The position numbers were made by a program, and so were the translations under genes. A stretch of DNA of 64,000 nt. Origin: Acidobacteriota bacterium. Lineage in GTDB: Bacteria; Acidobacteriota; Blastocatellia; Pyrinomonadales; Pyrinomonadaceae. The number at the start of each line of letters is the position of its first letter. The stretch's first letter is position 1. The notes beneath the pieces are model-generated. The model was not told the origin of the DNA. It searched no databases and saw only the letters and a program-made list of their open reading frames with translations. Location: positions 79,113 through 143,112 of the forward strand of contig JAIVJZ010000003.1 in assembly GCA_020199775.1 (NCBI GenBank), read 5' to 3'. This document shows positions 25,485 through 33,479 of this stretch, in pieces.

Positions 25485-26147
25485 TTAGGCCTCCCTCACA
25501 TCCAGAGCTTCGTCGTTCTTGTCGCCGGAGCGCGCGGCGCGTCGGCGGCGTGCGCCCGCGCCGAGGGCGGCGAGTCCGCTGCCGAGCAGCAGGAGCGTGG
25601 CCGGTTCGGGTATTTGCGGCGTGGGCGGCGTCGGCGTCGGGATAATGTCTATCGGCGGAATGTCGCCGTCGTCGCCGCCGAGGAACAGGAGCGGGATGCC
25701 CGCCAAAGCCAGAAACGGCAGTTTCGGGAAGCCGCCGCCGGGCAAGCCCGGAATTTCGCCGCAGTCGCAGATCGTGCCCTGGATGTCGCCGAGTTCGATG
25801 GTCTCAACCTGGACGGAGCCGGGTTGCTGCACGGCGACGGTCGTACCGGTGATACCGGTGTCCACGCTGCCCGTGGGGGCTGTGCCGGTCGGCGTCTGTG
25901 CGGTTCCGGGGTTCTGTGAACTACTACCGGCGGAAGAAATCTGCCTGTCCCGTGAATTGGCCGTGCCGCCGTTTTGCTGCGTGACGGAGCGGAGGCGGAG
26001 GTCTATGGTTTGGCGACCACTCTGGCCGTTAACTGTCGCTAGCGCAATCACATCGCCGAAACTGATCGTGCCTGCTTGCGCCGGCACGGCGGCTATGAGT
26101 AAGACGCTGAGCATCAGAGCGGCTGGGCGTATGGCTTGATGCTTCAT
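25485..26147 (-). CDS. PEP-CTERM sorting-domain protein (exosortase substrate)
   Basis: Encodes 220 residues from the ATG at 26147 (GGGAGG ribosome site upstream). It has a signal peptide (ALMLSVLLIAAVPAQA), a Thr/Gly/Gln-rich middle that looks disordered, a proline stretch (PTPTPPTPQ), and a full PEP-CTERM signal: IPEPATLLLLGSGLAALGAG followed by ARRRRA. Exosortase is expected to cut at PEP and attach the protein to an envelope polymer; the exosortase gene lies at 60606-61601. Unusually, about 18 charged residues (SGDKNDEALDVREA) follow the basic cluster where such proteins normally stop. The gene pairs with the PEGA protein just downstream. Confidence 0.85.
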   Translation of the reverse strand: MKHQAIRPAALMLSVLLIAAVPAQAGTISFGDVIALATVNGQSGRQTIDLRLRSVTQQNGGTANSRDRQISSAGSSSQNPGTAQTPTGTAPTGSVDTGITGTTVAVQQPGSVQVETIELGDIQGTICDCGEIPGLPGGGFPKLPFLALAGIPLLFLGGDDGDIPPIDIIPTPTPPTPQIPEPATLLLLGSGLAALGAGARRRRAARSGDKNDEALDVREA

Positions 26148-26332
26148 CGTGTGTGGTCGTCCTCCCTTGGCTAACTGTAACTGCTGCATAATAATGACTT
26201 TTTTAGATGCGACGCCCTGCGGAAACCCTTGAAAAAATCCGCTGTGGGGGCGTTTTCATTAAAAGGAAAGACACAATAGCCCAGCTCTTCCAATTTTGCG
26301 AGACAATAATCCGGCCTAAATGTATGTGTTAG

Positions 26333-26368
26333 AACAAAAAAGGGGCTTGCACGGCTGGTGCAAGCCCC
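26333..26368 (-). terminator. Intrinsic terminator of pnp
   Basis: A perfect 11-base stem GGGGCTTGCAC with its complement and a 5-base loop, followed on the minus strand by six T residues. It starts 37 bases past the pnp stop. Confidence 0.92.
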
Positions 26369-26404
26369 GGAGGTAAAACCGGACGGATAAGAGCGGGCGG
26401 CCGC

Positions 26405-28552
26405 CTACTCGTCGTCGCCCTGAGGTTCGTGGCCGTTGCCCCCCGCCTTCTGCTGTTCGTCGCGCAGGATGGACTTGCGTGAGAGCTTGATCTTGTTGCC
26501 CTCCTTGCCGATGCACTTGACCATGATCTGCTGCCCTTCCTTGAGTTCGTCGCGCACGTCGCGGACGCGGTGGTTGGCGATCTCGGAGATGTGCAAGAGG
26601 CCGTCCGTGCCGGGGAAGATTTCGACGAACGCGCCGAAATCGACGATGCGCGAGACCGTGCCGACGTAGGTTTCGCCGATCTCGGCCTCGGCCGTCAAAC
26701 CGCGTATGCGATCCACTGCGGCCTGCGCCGCCTCTCTGTCGGCGGTGGCAATCGAGACCGTGCCGTCGTCCTCCACGTCGATCTTCGCGCCCGTCTCTTC
26801 GACGATGGAGCGGATGATCTTGCCGCCCGGCCCGATCACGTCGCGAATCTTATCCGGGTTGATCTTGATTTGGATGATGCGTGGCGCGTATTCCGACATC
26901 TCCTCGCGCGGCGCGTTGATGGCCTGCTCCATCGCGGCGAGGATGTGCAGGCGGCCTTTGCGCGCCTGTTCCAGAGCTTCTTGCAGGATCATGGCGTTGA
27001 TGCCGCCGATCTTGATGTCCATCTGGAGGGCGGTGATGCCGTCTTTCGTGCCCGCGACTTTGAAGTCCATGTCGCCGTAGTGGTCTTCCGCGCCCGCGAT
27101 GTCCGAGAGGATCGCGTACTTGTTGCCTTCCATCACGAGCCCCATCGCGACGCCCGCGACCGGCGACTTGATCGGCACGCCCGCGTCCATCATCGAGAGG
27201 CTGCCGCCGCAGACGGTCGCCATCGAGCTCGATCCGTTCGACTCGGTGATGTCCGAGACGATACGCAGCGAATACGGGAACTCGCTCTCCTGCGGCAAGA
27301 CGGGTTCGAGCGCGCGACGCGCGAGCGCGCCGTGGCCGATCTCGCGGCGGCTGGTCGAGCCGAAGCGGCCGACCTCGCCGACCGAGAAGGACGGGAAGTT
27401 GTAATGCAGCAGGAAGCGGCGTTTGATCTCGCCCGTCTCCAGATCGTCCATGAACTGCTCGTCCTCTTTCGTCCCGAGCGTGGTGGTGACGATGGCCTGC
27501 GTCTCGCCGCGCGTAAAGAGCGACGAGCCGTGGACGCGCGGCAGCCAGCCGACTTCGCATGTGATCGGGCGAATTTCGGAGAAGCGGCGGCCGTCCGGGC
27601 GGCGGCGTTTGTCGAGGATGTCGTCGCGGAAAATCTTCTCTTTCAGTTGGTCGAAAATCTTCTTCGCCATCGTGCGCTGTTCGGGCGCGTCGGCCGGGTA
27701 GGATTCGACGACCTCTTTCTTGAGCGCGTCAACCGTGGCGTAGCTCGTCAGTTTGTCCTGCGCCGAGGTGTCGAGCCCGGCGCGCAGTTTGTCCGTGTAG
27801 TTGCGCTCGATCTCGCCCGACATCTCTTCGCTCAGGACGGGCGGCGTGACTTCGCGCTTCTGGATTTCGAGCGCCTTGTAGAGTTCCTTCTGCCAGCGGC
27901 AGAGGCGGTTGATCTCTTTGTGCGCGAGCATCAGGGCTTCGACCATGATCGCTTCCGAGACTTCCTTCGCGCCCGACTCGACCATCACGATGGCCTCTTC
28001 CGTGCCCGCCACGATCAGGTTCAAACTCGACTCGCGCACTTCGTCGTAAGTCGGGTTGATGATGTAGCGGCCTTCGATGAGGCCGACGCGCACGCCCGCA
28101 ATCGGCTGCGGGAACGGGATGTCCGACAGGTAGAGCGCGCACGACGCGCCCGTGATGGCGATCACGTCGGGGTCGTTTTCGGCGTCGGCCGAGATGACGG
28201 AGGCGATGACCTGCGTTTCGTTGCGATAGCCTTCGGTGAAGAGCGGGCGGCAGGGGCGGTCGATGAGGCGGCTGGTCAGGACTTCTTTTTCGCCGGGGCG
28301 GCCTTCGCGCCGGAAGTAGTTGCCGGGGATGCGACCGGCCGCGTAGTTGTGCTCGCGGTATTCGACCGTGAGCGGGAAGAAGTCTATGCCTTCACGCGGG
28401 CTGTTCGCGCCGACGGCGGCGACCAACAGCATCGTGTCGCCGTAGCTGATGACGACCGAGCCGTCGGCCTGCTTGGCGACGCGCCCGGTCTCGACGGTCA
28501 GGTCGCGACCGCCGAGTTTGATAGTTTCTTTCAAATATTTTTTCACTGGCAT
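26405..28552 (-). CDS. pnp: Polyribonucleotide nucleotidyltransferase (PNPase)
   Basis: Encodes 715 residues from the ATG at 28552, which follows an AAGGAGAC ribosome site. It degrades RNA 3' to 5' by phosphorolysis and works in the RNA degradosome. Two RNase PH-like domains flank an alpha-helical domain. The first contains GREGIDFFPLTVEYREHNYAAGRIPGNYFRREGRP, given here only by its key F-x-x-R-E-G-R-P. The second contains TRGETQAIVTTTLGT and GDMDFKVAGT. A KH domain (IRDVIGPGGKIIRSIVEETG) and an S1 domain (YVGTVSRIVDFGAFVEIFPG) complete the usual order. Length is normal. rpsO lies 368 bases upstream. Confidence 0.98.
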   Translation of the reverse strand: MPVKKYLKETIKLGGRDLTVETGRVAKQADGSVVISYGDTMLLVAAVGANSPREGIDFFPLTVEYREHNYAAGRIPGNYFRREGRPGEKEVLTSRLIDRPCRPLFTEGYRNETQVIASVISADAENDPDVIAITGASCALYLSDIPFPQPIAGVRVGLIEGRYIINPTYDEVRESSLNLIVAGTEEAIVMVESGAKEVSEAIMVEALMLAHKEINRLCRWQKELYKALEIQKREVTPPVLSEEMSGEIERNYTDKLRAGLDTSAQDKLTSYATVDALKKEVVESYPADAPEQRTMAKKIFDQLKEKIFRDDILDKRRRPDGRRFSEIRPITCEVGWLPRVHGSSLFTRGETQAIVTTTLGTKEDEQFMDDLETGEIKRRFLLHYNFPSFSVGEVGRFGSTSRREIGHGALARRALEPVLPQESEFPYSLRIVSDITESNGSSSMATVCGGSLSMMDAGVPIKSPVAGVAMGLVMEGNKYAILSDIAGAEDHYGDMDFKVAGTKDGITALQMDIKIGGINAMILQEALEQARKGRLHILAAMEQAINAPREEMSEYAPRIIQIKINPDKIRDVIGPGGKIIRSIVEETGAKIDVEDDGTVSIATADREAAQAAVDRIRGLTAEAEIGETYVGTVSRIVDFGAFVEIFPGTDGLLHISEIANHRVRDVRDELKEGQQIMVKCIGKEGNKIKLSRKSILRDEQQKAGGNGHEPQGDDE

Positions 28553-28715
28553 CTGAATTATGTCTCCTTCGGACAACGACTGTCGAGGTGGCGACCGCGC
28601 CGTCTCATCCGGCCTGCGCGCCCCTGTAGAATTTCCGGCTTCCCCGCCGAAGCAGCCCCGCGCGACGTGAAGCGCGCCGGAGCTTTAGCGGCAATTTTCA
28701 AAAGACAAAAGCAAA
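28553..28715. other. pnp leader region
   Basis: Part of the 368-base gap between rpsO and pnp. It carries the pnp ribosome site near its left end and presumably a promoter; in other bacteria this leader is the target of PNPase autoregulation with RNase III. No gene is supported; a 71-codon minus frame at 28685-28900 crosses the terminator hairpin and looks spurious. Confidence 0.5.
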
Positions 28716-28749
28716 GCGGCGACAACTCCACCCGTGAAGTTGTCGCCGC
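28716..28749 (-). terminator. Intrinsic terminator of rpsO
   Basis: A perfect 12-base stem (28716-28727 with 28738-28749, GCGGCGACAACT) with a 10-base loop. On the minus strand it is followed by a T-rich tract (TTTGCTTTTGTCTTTT). Confidence 0.8.
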
Positions 28750-28920
28750 CGTGTTGCTTATTTCGGCTACAGGCTACTCGCGTCCGCTTGGCGGCAGTCT
28801 GCGCCGTCACGTTCGGCACTGCCACCCGGCTTTTCGAGGGACGCGGGCGTGTGATGTGGAAGGAATCGAAGTCCTTCTCTGTGTTCAAGTCAACGGCCAA
28901 AAATATCTGATGCGCTTTAG

Positions 28921-29187
28921 TTAGCGACGGAGTTTCAGGCTGCTGATCAGTTTATGGTATTGCTCGATGTCCCTGCGCTTGAGGTAATCGAGCAGGCTGC
29001 GACGCTGCGAGACCATCTTGAGCAGTCCGCGCCGCGAGTGGTTGTCTTTCTTGTGCGTTTTGAAATGCTCGGTGAGTTGGTTGATGCGCTCGGTAAGCAA
29101 CGCGACTTGCACCTGCGGCGACCCCGTATCGCCCTCGTGCGTTTGGTACGTGGTGACGATCTGTTCCTTCGATTCTCTATCTAACAT
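28921..29187 (-). CDS. rpsO: 30S ribosomal protein S15
   Basis: Encodes 88 residues, the normal S15 length. It binds 16S rRNA early in assembly of the small-subunit platform. The sequence follows the family throughout: [31 protein letters not shown] (seen as T-G-S-P-x-x-Q-V-A-L-L-T), [23 protein letters not shown], and a C-terminal [12 protein letters not shown]. The order rpsO then pnp on the same strand is widely conserved. Confidence 0.98.
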   Translation of the reverse strand: MLDRESKEQIVTTYQTHEGDTGSPQVQVALLTERINQLTEHFKTHKKDNHSRRGLLKMVSQRRSLLDYLKRRDIEQYHKLISSLKLRR

Positions 29188-29410
29188 AACTACAACTTAC
29201 TGCCCTAGATGGCCCTCCCAGACCGCAGTTCGCCCGTAATCTCAGGCAACCGCAAGAGTTAAGTAAAACCGCGACAATTTAACACGCCCACAAACCGGGT
29301 GTCCAGCAGCCACGCCGCACGGCCTTTTCCCCAGATTCCGGCTTCGACGCCTGAACACGCCCGCCCACAAGTGGGACAAACAGCGCGCAAACATCGCCTG
29401 AAATTACCTT

Positions 29411-29719
29411 TTATTTTGTCGCCCGCCCCGTGACGTATCCGATCAGCCCGGTCACGATGGCCGTGAGGAACGGCCATGCACGCTCTTTGCTTGCCGCCGT
29501 CGAGGCTTCGTTGACGATAACCCACACGCACAGGCAAAGCGCGAGGCCGATGACGACGAGCGCACTGATCGAGAAGAGCAAGTCTTTGCGCCGCCGGTGC
29601 GCCGCGTCGGCTTCCTCGATGCGGATGCGCGAATCCCTCTGATCGGGTTCTTCGCGCGGGACGATTGAGAGTTGGTGTCGGTTCGCTAAGTCATTGAGAT
29701 CAATCTGGTCATCATTCAT
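29411..29719 (-). CDS. Small two-helix membrane protein
   Basis: Encodes 102 residues. A polar N-terminal ~45 residues rich in Asp, Glu and Arg precede two membrane helices (LLFSISALVVIGLALCLCVWVIV and FLTAIVTGLIGYVTGRA). The charged N-terminus probably faces the cytoplasm. No family is recognised. It begins 18 bases after the ribbon-helix-helix gene, so the two form a small operon in a stretch of lower GC that looks accessory. A holin-like or signalling role is possible but unsupported. Confidence 0.55.
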   Translation of the reverse strand: MNDDQIDLNDLANRHQLSIVPREEPDQRDSRIRIEEADAAHRRRKDLLFSISALVVIGLALCLCVWVIVNEASTAASKERAWPFLTAIVTGLIGYVTGRATK

Positions 29720-29737
29720 GGCCGAGCGCGCCCGCCC

Positions 29738-30010
29738 TTATAGCCCGATGATCTCCGTCGTGAGTTGCTGATCCTTGTCCGCCAGACCCAGCTTCAGGCC
29801 GCGCCGTTTACCGTCCACGGCGACTTCCATCAAAGCTATGGCCTTGCGTAGAACATCGCTTTTCGTGCCCCCCGTTCTGGCGGCGAGTTGTTCAAGAAGG
29901 TCGTTCAATTCACGAGAGATATCGAGACTGAGACGAACTTTCTCCTTTTCAAGTTTAGGTGATCCACGGGTGGATTTAAGGGCTTGATTCACAGTGCACA
30001 TCCTCTCCAT
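29738..30010 (-). CDS. Ribbon-helix-helix DNA-binding protein
   Basis: Encodes 90 residues. The region from residue ~22 to 65 fits a ribbon-helix-helix fold: a strand with alternating polar residues (KVRLSLDISRELNDLLEQL), a helix, and a second helix with GGTKSDVLRKAIALMEVAV. Such proteins bind DNA as dimers and often repress their own operon or act as antitoxins. The neighbour downstream is a membrane protein, not an evident toxin. The ATG at 30001 is an alternative start with a closer GGAG. Confidence 0.7.
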   Translation of the reverse strand: MERMCTVNQALKSTRGSPKLEKEKVRLSLDISRELNDLLEQLAARTGGTKSDVLRKAIALMEVAVDGKRRGLKLGLADKDQQLTTEIIGL

Positions 30011-30284
30011 CAGGTTTGTTTAGCAGCTAGTTGGGTTCCATATGACTCTAGTGCATTGGTGCCTTCTGCCTGACGGCAGCACACGAGTTGTTAATGACAC
30101 GTGCGTTCGAGACAGACACTTACACCTAGCTGGGTTCACGTTTGCCCTTCCTGTCCTCAAGCCTTTAAGCCGCACGCAAAGCAAACGCGAACCTCGCGCA
30201 GATAATACGTAAATCTTACGTAATAAGCAATCAATAATTTTGTAGAGCAATGTGGGCTAGAATATGAACGAGGATAGGGTTATG

Positions 30285-30500
30285 TAGCCTTAGCCCCGTT
30301 AGGGGCGACAGATAGTAGCCAACGGCGCAAGCCGTGGGGAATTGCCGCAACCCCGAGATAATCGAAGCCCCGTCAGGGGCGAAAGATATTCGATCTCGAA
30401 TATCTTTCGCCCCTGACGGGGCTTCTCAATTTTATCTTCCGCTTGATCCAACGGCTTGCGCCGTGGGCTATAAATCTTCCGCCCCTGACGGGGCTTCGGA
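30285..30500. repeat. Composite REP/BIME-like palindrome cluster
   Basis: A near-symmetric structure centred at 30394/30395. Innermost are 13-base inverted arms GAAAGATATTCGA and complement. Then come the small palindromes AGCCCCGTCAGGGGCG and CGCCCCTGACGGGGCT, then CAACGGCGCAAGCCGTGGG and its counterpart CCAACGGCTTGCGCCGTGGG, and outermost GCCCCGTTAGGGGC (30293-30306) and GCCCCTGACGGGGC (30481-30494). This is the organisation of REP/BIME elements. No REP-associated transposase is in the window. The rest of the 30011-30537 gap is AT-rich and holds no gene I can support. Confidence 0.88.
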
Positions 30501-30537
30501 ATACAGCATCTTCTTAAGTCGAAATCACGTTACTTAA

Positions 30538-30855
30538 TCAAAGTTTTTTGCTGCGGGCGGCGAGTGGGCGTTTGATGCCTTCGCTTCTGGTCGGGCTTGG
30601 GAGAGTTTCGGGGAGGTCTAGTTCATCGTCGGCGAGGACTTCCATGAGGATGTTGGCGACGCGGGCGTATTGCAGGAGAACTTGCAGAGGCGGCTCGCGC
30701 TTTCCGGTTTCGTAGGTTGAGATTTTGGTGTAGTCAATTTTAAGATGCCCGACTCCCAAACGGTTGAATATTTCCGGCTGAGATATGCCGAGCGCAGTCC
30801 GAATCCGTAAGAGCTTTTCGGCAAGACGCTTTGGCTTTGGACGTGGGCTGCCCAT
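30538..30855 (-). CDS. XRE-family helix-turn-helix protein
   Basis: Encodes 105 residues from the ATG at 30855, which has GGGAGG upstream. The N-terminal half is a Cro/CI-type helix-turn-helix: LAEKLLRIRTALGISQPEIFNRLG, then YTKISTYETGKREPPLQVLLQYARVA, with the S-x-Y-E-x-G-K-R-E-P signature of the family. The last ~30 residues are basic and probably flexible. It probably regulates itself or nearby genes. It lies beside the REP-like cluster and the ribbon-helix-helix gene, an accessory neighbourhood. Confidence 0.85.
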   Translation of the reverse strand: MGSPRPKPKRLAEKLLRIRTALGISQPEIFNRLGVGHLKIDYTKISTYETGKREPPLQVLLQYARVANILMEVLADDELDLPETLPSPTRSEGIKRPLAARSKKL

Positions 30856-31116
30856 CAGGAGTTCCCTCCCGATAAGACAGTCTTTGCACAATCAGACTTG
30901 CAATAATGCCTTGTAAGGCATACGATTGTATCGCGTTTCGTTGTCGCCAAGAAGATGCAGCCGTTCTGCTTCGTGGCGACGCTCATCACTCGTGAGTGGG
31001 TGAGGGTGAGCTAATCAATGCGACCGTTGCCAGTGGTTTTCAAAGATAGACCGCGCGCATCTTAGCAGAGCGCATGCCGCTTCCGTATCCTTTTTCTCAC
31101 CGGAGGAACACCGCCT

Positions 31117-31506
31117 ATGACTCTGCCACCGCCCCGCGTCATCTTCTACCTTGAAGACAACGACCGGATTCTTGTCCTCGTCCGCGAAGTGCTGGAGTTC
31201 GCCGGTTGGTACGTCAAACCCTGCAACAGCGGCCTCTATGCGTGGACGATGCTCGGCTGGGAGAAGGAGCATTATGATTTGTTGATCTTGGACAACGAGG
31301 CTGACCGCCTTGACGGGCTGACGCTGATACGAAGGGTGCGCCGCCTGCCGCACCGGACGGAGACGCCGATCATCCTGATCTCGCTCGAAGACCTTGCGGC
31401 GGAAGCGCGCGAGGCGGGCGCGGACGCGTTTCTGCGTAAGCCTTATAACTTGATCGAGTTGGTGGAGACGATCCGCCGCCTGTTGCCCGCGCCCGCCGGG
31501 GCTTGA
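31117..31506 (+). CDS. Single-domain response regulator (receiver only)
   Basis: Encodes 129 residues with a complete receiver signature: acidic pair in YLEDNDR (E13, D14), phospho-acceptor D59 in LLILDNE, Ser/Thr switch in IILIS, and the invariant Lys-Pro in FLRKPY. No output domain follows, so it probably acts through protein contacts, as CheY-like proteins do. A ribosome site (CCGGAGGAAC) lies upstream. The NDH-2-like gene starts 74 bases after its stop. No histidine kinase is nearby. Confidence 0.9.
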   Translation: MTLPPPRVIFYLEDNDRILVLVREVLEFAGWYVKPCNSGLYAWTMLGWEKEHYDLLILDNEADRLDGLTLIRRVRRLPHRTETPIILISLEDLAAEAREAGADAFLRKPYNLIELVETIRRLLPAPAGA

Positions 31507-31580
31507 GGCAAAAGAAGCGTGCGCGCGTCTTGCTACTCTGCTACCATTCGCGCCAAAGAGGAACGTTTACGATTAATCTT

Positions 31581-32822
31581 ATGGCGAACAAACAGGCGCG
31601 CATCGTGGTTATCGGCGGTGGCTTTGGCGGGCTGTTCACGGCTCTGGAACTGGCGGGCGACACGGAGGTGACGCTCGTCAGCGCGGAGGATCATTTCACG
31701 TTCCGGCCGATGCTCTACGAGTATTTGAGCGGCGAGGTCGAGGCGTGGCACATCGCGCCGCATTACCGCGAGTTACTGGACGACAAAGTTCGTTTCATCC
31801 ACGGCGCGGCGTCGGACGTGGACTTCGCGGCGCGCACGGTCGCCGTCGAAGGGTGGGCTGAACCGCTCGCTTACGACGCGCTCGTGTTGGCCGTCGGCGG
31901 CGTGACGAACTACGCGGGGGTCGAGGGCGCAGAGGAGCACACGCTTCCCTTTCGCGGCATCGGCGATGCAGACGCTCTGCGCAACTTGATGATCGACACG
32001 CTCGACCACATCCCACCCGACGCCACGGCGGACGAGGCGCGAAGGCGTGCGACTTTCGCCGTCGTCGGCGGTGGCGCGAGCGGCTGCGAACTCTCCACGA
32101 AGATGGGCGACCTGCTCCGCGACGCGTTCCGGCGTCGGGGCTTAAGCGGCGAGCCGCGCGTCGTGGTGGTGGAGATGGCCGAACACGTCGTGCCGGGAAT
32201 GGGCGACGAGTTGCGCGAGTACGTCGAGGACGCGCTCCGTGAGGCGGGCGTCGAGGTGCATACGAAGACGCGCGTGCGGCGCGTCACGCCGGACGGGTTC
32301 ACGTTTGAACAGGCGGGCGAAGAGACGGAGGTTGCGGCGGCGGGGGTCGTCTGGGTAGGCGGCGTCAAGGTTAGCCCGCTCGTCGAGCGTTTGCGGATTC
32401 CGAAGGACAGGCGCGGCCTCGTCAGCGTCGAGCAGACGCTGCAAGTTCAGGGTCACGCGGAAGTCTTCTCGCTCGGCGACGACGCGCACTTCCCCGACGC
32501 CAGCCCGACGTTGGCGGGCACGGCGCAACTCGCCTTTCAACAGTCGTCGCTTGCCGCCGGGAACGTGCGCGCGCTCCTCGGCGGCGGCGAACTCAAGACG
32601 AAGCATTTCGAGGAGATGGGCGAAGCGTTGAGCCTCGGCACGGAACGCGCGGCGGTCTTGGCGGGCGGCAAAGCGTTCGGCGGCGCGCTCGCGCGACAGG
32701 CGCGTTTCGCGCTCTACACTTCGCGCTTGCCGACGTGGCATCACCGCGTCAAAGTCGGCGCGAGTTGGTTCTTCGAGGGCACCGCGCCGCTCCCGCTCGG
32801 CCTACGCAGGCCGGGAAGTTAA
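31581..32822 (+). CDS. NDH-2-like FAD/NAD(P)-dependent oxidoreductase
   Basis: Encodes 413 residues from the ATG at 31581; the open frame upstream to 31503 has no family likeness. Two Rossmann motifs are visible: FAD-binding IVVIGGGFGGLFTALEL at the N-terminus and NAD-binding FAVVGGGASGCELSTKM near residue 165. The FAD-contacting GDDAHF (VFSLGDDAHFPDASPTLAGTAQ read in part) lies near residue 295. The overall order matches type II NADH:quinone dehydrogenases, which pass electrons to quinone without pumping protons. The C-terminal membrane-binding helices are short, so a soluble or peripheral form is likely. Other pyridine nucleotide-disulfide family members are the alternative. Confidence 0.85.
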   Translation: MANKQARIVVIGGGFGGLFTALELAGDTEVTLVSAEDHFTFRPMLYEYLSGEVEAWHIAPHYRELLDDKVRFIHGAASDVDFAARTVAVEGWAEPLAYDALVLAVGGVTNYAGVEGAEEHTLPFRGIGDADALRNLMIDTLDHIPPDATADEARRRATFAVVGGGASGCELSTKMGDLLRDAFRRRGLSGEPRVVVVEMAEHVVPGMGDELREYVEDALREAGVEVHTKTRVRRVTPDGFTFEQAGEETEVAAAGVVWVGGVKVSPLVERLRIPKDRRGLVSVEQTLQVQGHAEVFSLGDDAHFPDASPTLAGTAQLAFQQSSLAAGNVRALLGGGELKTKHFEEMGEALSLGTERAAVLAGGKAFGGALARQARFALYTSRLPTWHHRVKVGASWFFEGTAPLPLGLRRPGS

Positions 32823-32827
32823 TCTTC

Positions 32828-33121
32828 ATGCGTGGTCTTAAAAAATTAATCAAATGGGGGAAGTTTCAAATGGCGCGAGGGTGGGAGAGCAAAGCGGTCG
32901 AAGACCAGATACAGGAGGCGGAAGAGCGTGCGCGACGCGCGGCCGAACCGGCTATAGACGAATCGCCCGAAGCGCGCGCACGCCGCGCGAGGCTCGAAAC
33001 CCTACGCCTCTCGCGCTCTCGCACCCTCGACCAACTCGAACGCGCCACCAATCGCGCCCACCGCGAAATGCTCGGGCGCACGCTCCGCGCCCTCGAAACC
33101 GAGATCGGAGAGTTGAACTAA
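32828..33121 (+). CDS. Small charged coiled-coil protein
   Basis: Encodes 97 residues from the ATG at 32828, five bases past the stop of the oxidoreductase gene. The first 20 residues are basic and amphipathic (MRGLKKLIKWGKFQMARG). The remainder is rich in Glu, Arg and Ala with heptad-like spacing, so a helical or coiled-coil structure is likely. No domain is recognised. The tight spacing suggests co-expression with the oxidoreductase. Confidence 0.5.
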   Translation: MRGLKKLIKWGKFQMARGWESKAVEDQIQEAEERARRAAEPAIDESPEARARRARLETLRLSRSRTLDQLERATNRAHREMLGRTLRALETEIGELN

Positions 33122-33141
33122 GGCGAGGCGCGAAAGAAATA

Positions 33142-33210
33142 CGGCGTGACGCAGAGAAGGCACGAGGTTCAGACTGTTTGAACTTCGCGCCTTCTCTTAC
33201 GCTACGGCGT
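33142..33210. terminator. Inverted repeat between convergent genes
   Basis: Imperfect ~28-base arms (ACGGCGTGACGC, AGAGAAGGC, GAGGTTCA and their complements) around a short loop. It lies between the convergent genes ending at 33121 and 33227, so it could terminate both. It also resembles the CGCAGAGG-type inverted repeats P1 and P16. Confidence 0.5.
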
Positions 33211-33226
33211 ATCAACTCTGGAATCT

Positions 33227-33415
33227 TCACTCGCCGAGATTGTCCTGCACGCCGACGCCCGGCTCGCCGTCGAGGATCGTGCTCATGCCTTCGTTATGTT
33301 CGGCGGTGGTCGGCGCGTCCGGTTCGGCCGCGTCGCCGCGCTCGTCCGCTCGATCCTGCTCGTTGAAGTGCCCCGCCCCGTCGCCCTCGCGCGTCTCCGC
33401 CCTTCGCTCGCTCAT
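33227..33415 (-). CDS. Possible small acidic protein
   Basis: A 62-codon frame from the ATG at 33415. The product is very hydrophilic, rich in Glu, Asp, Gly and Ala, with no hydrophobic core and no domain known to me. It lies 64 bases upstream of the dusB-side gene end on the same strand. Composition resembles stress-type small disordered proteins, but it could be a chance frame. Confidence 0.4.
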   Translation of the reverse strand: MSERRAETREGDGAGHFNEQDRADERGDAAEPDAPTTAEHNEGMSTILDGEPGVGVQDNLGE

Positions 33416-33479
33416 CAACTCAGCCCTTTCGATATGTGAACTCACAAACAACTGGCGACTCGACTTTGACCGTCAGCCC

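Noticed and set aside
30020-30250. 76-codon minus frame in the AT-rich gap
   Set aside because: No hydrophobic core or domain and weak start context; the region looks non-coding.
30285-30500. CRISPR array
   Set aside because: The repeats are palindromic and arranged symmetrically, not as equal direct repeats with unique spacers of constant length.
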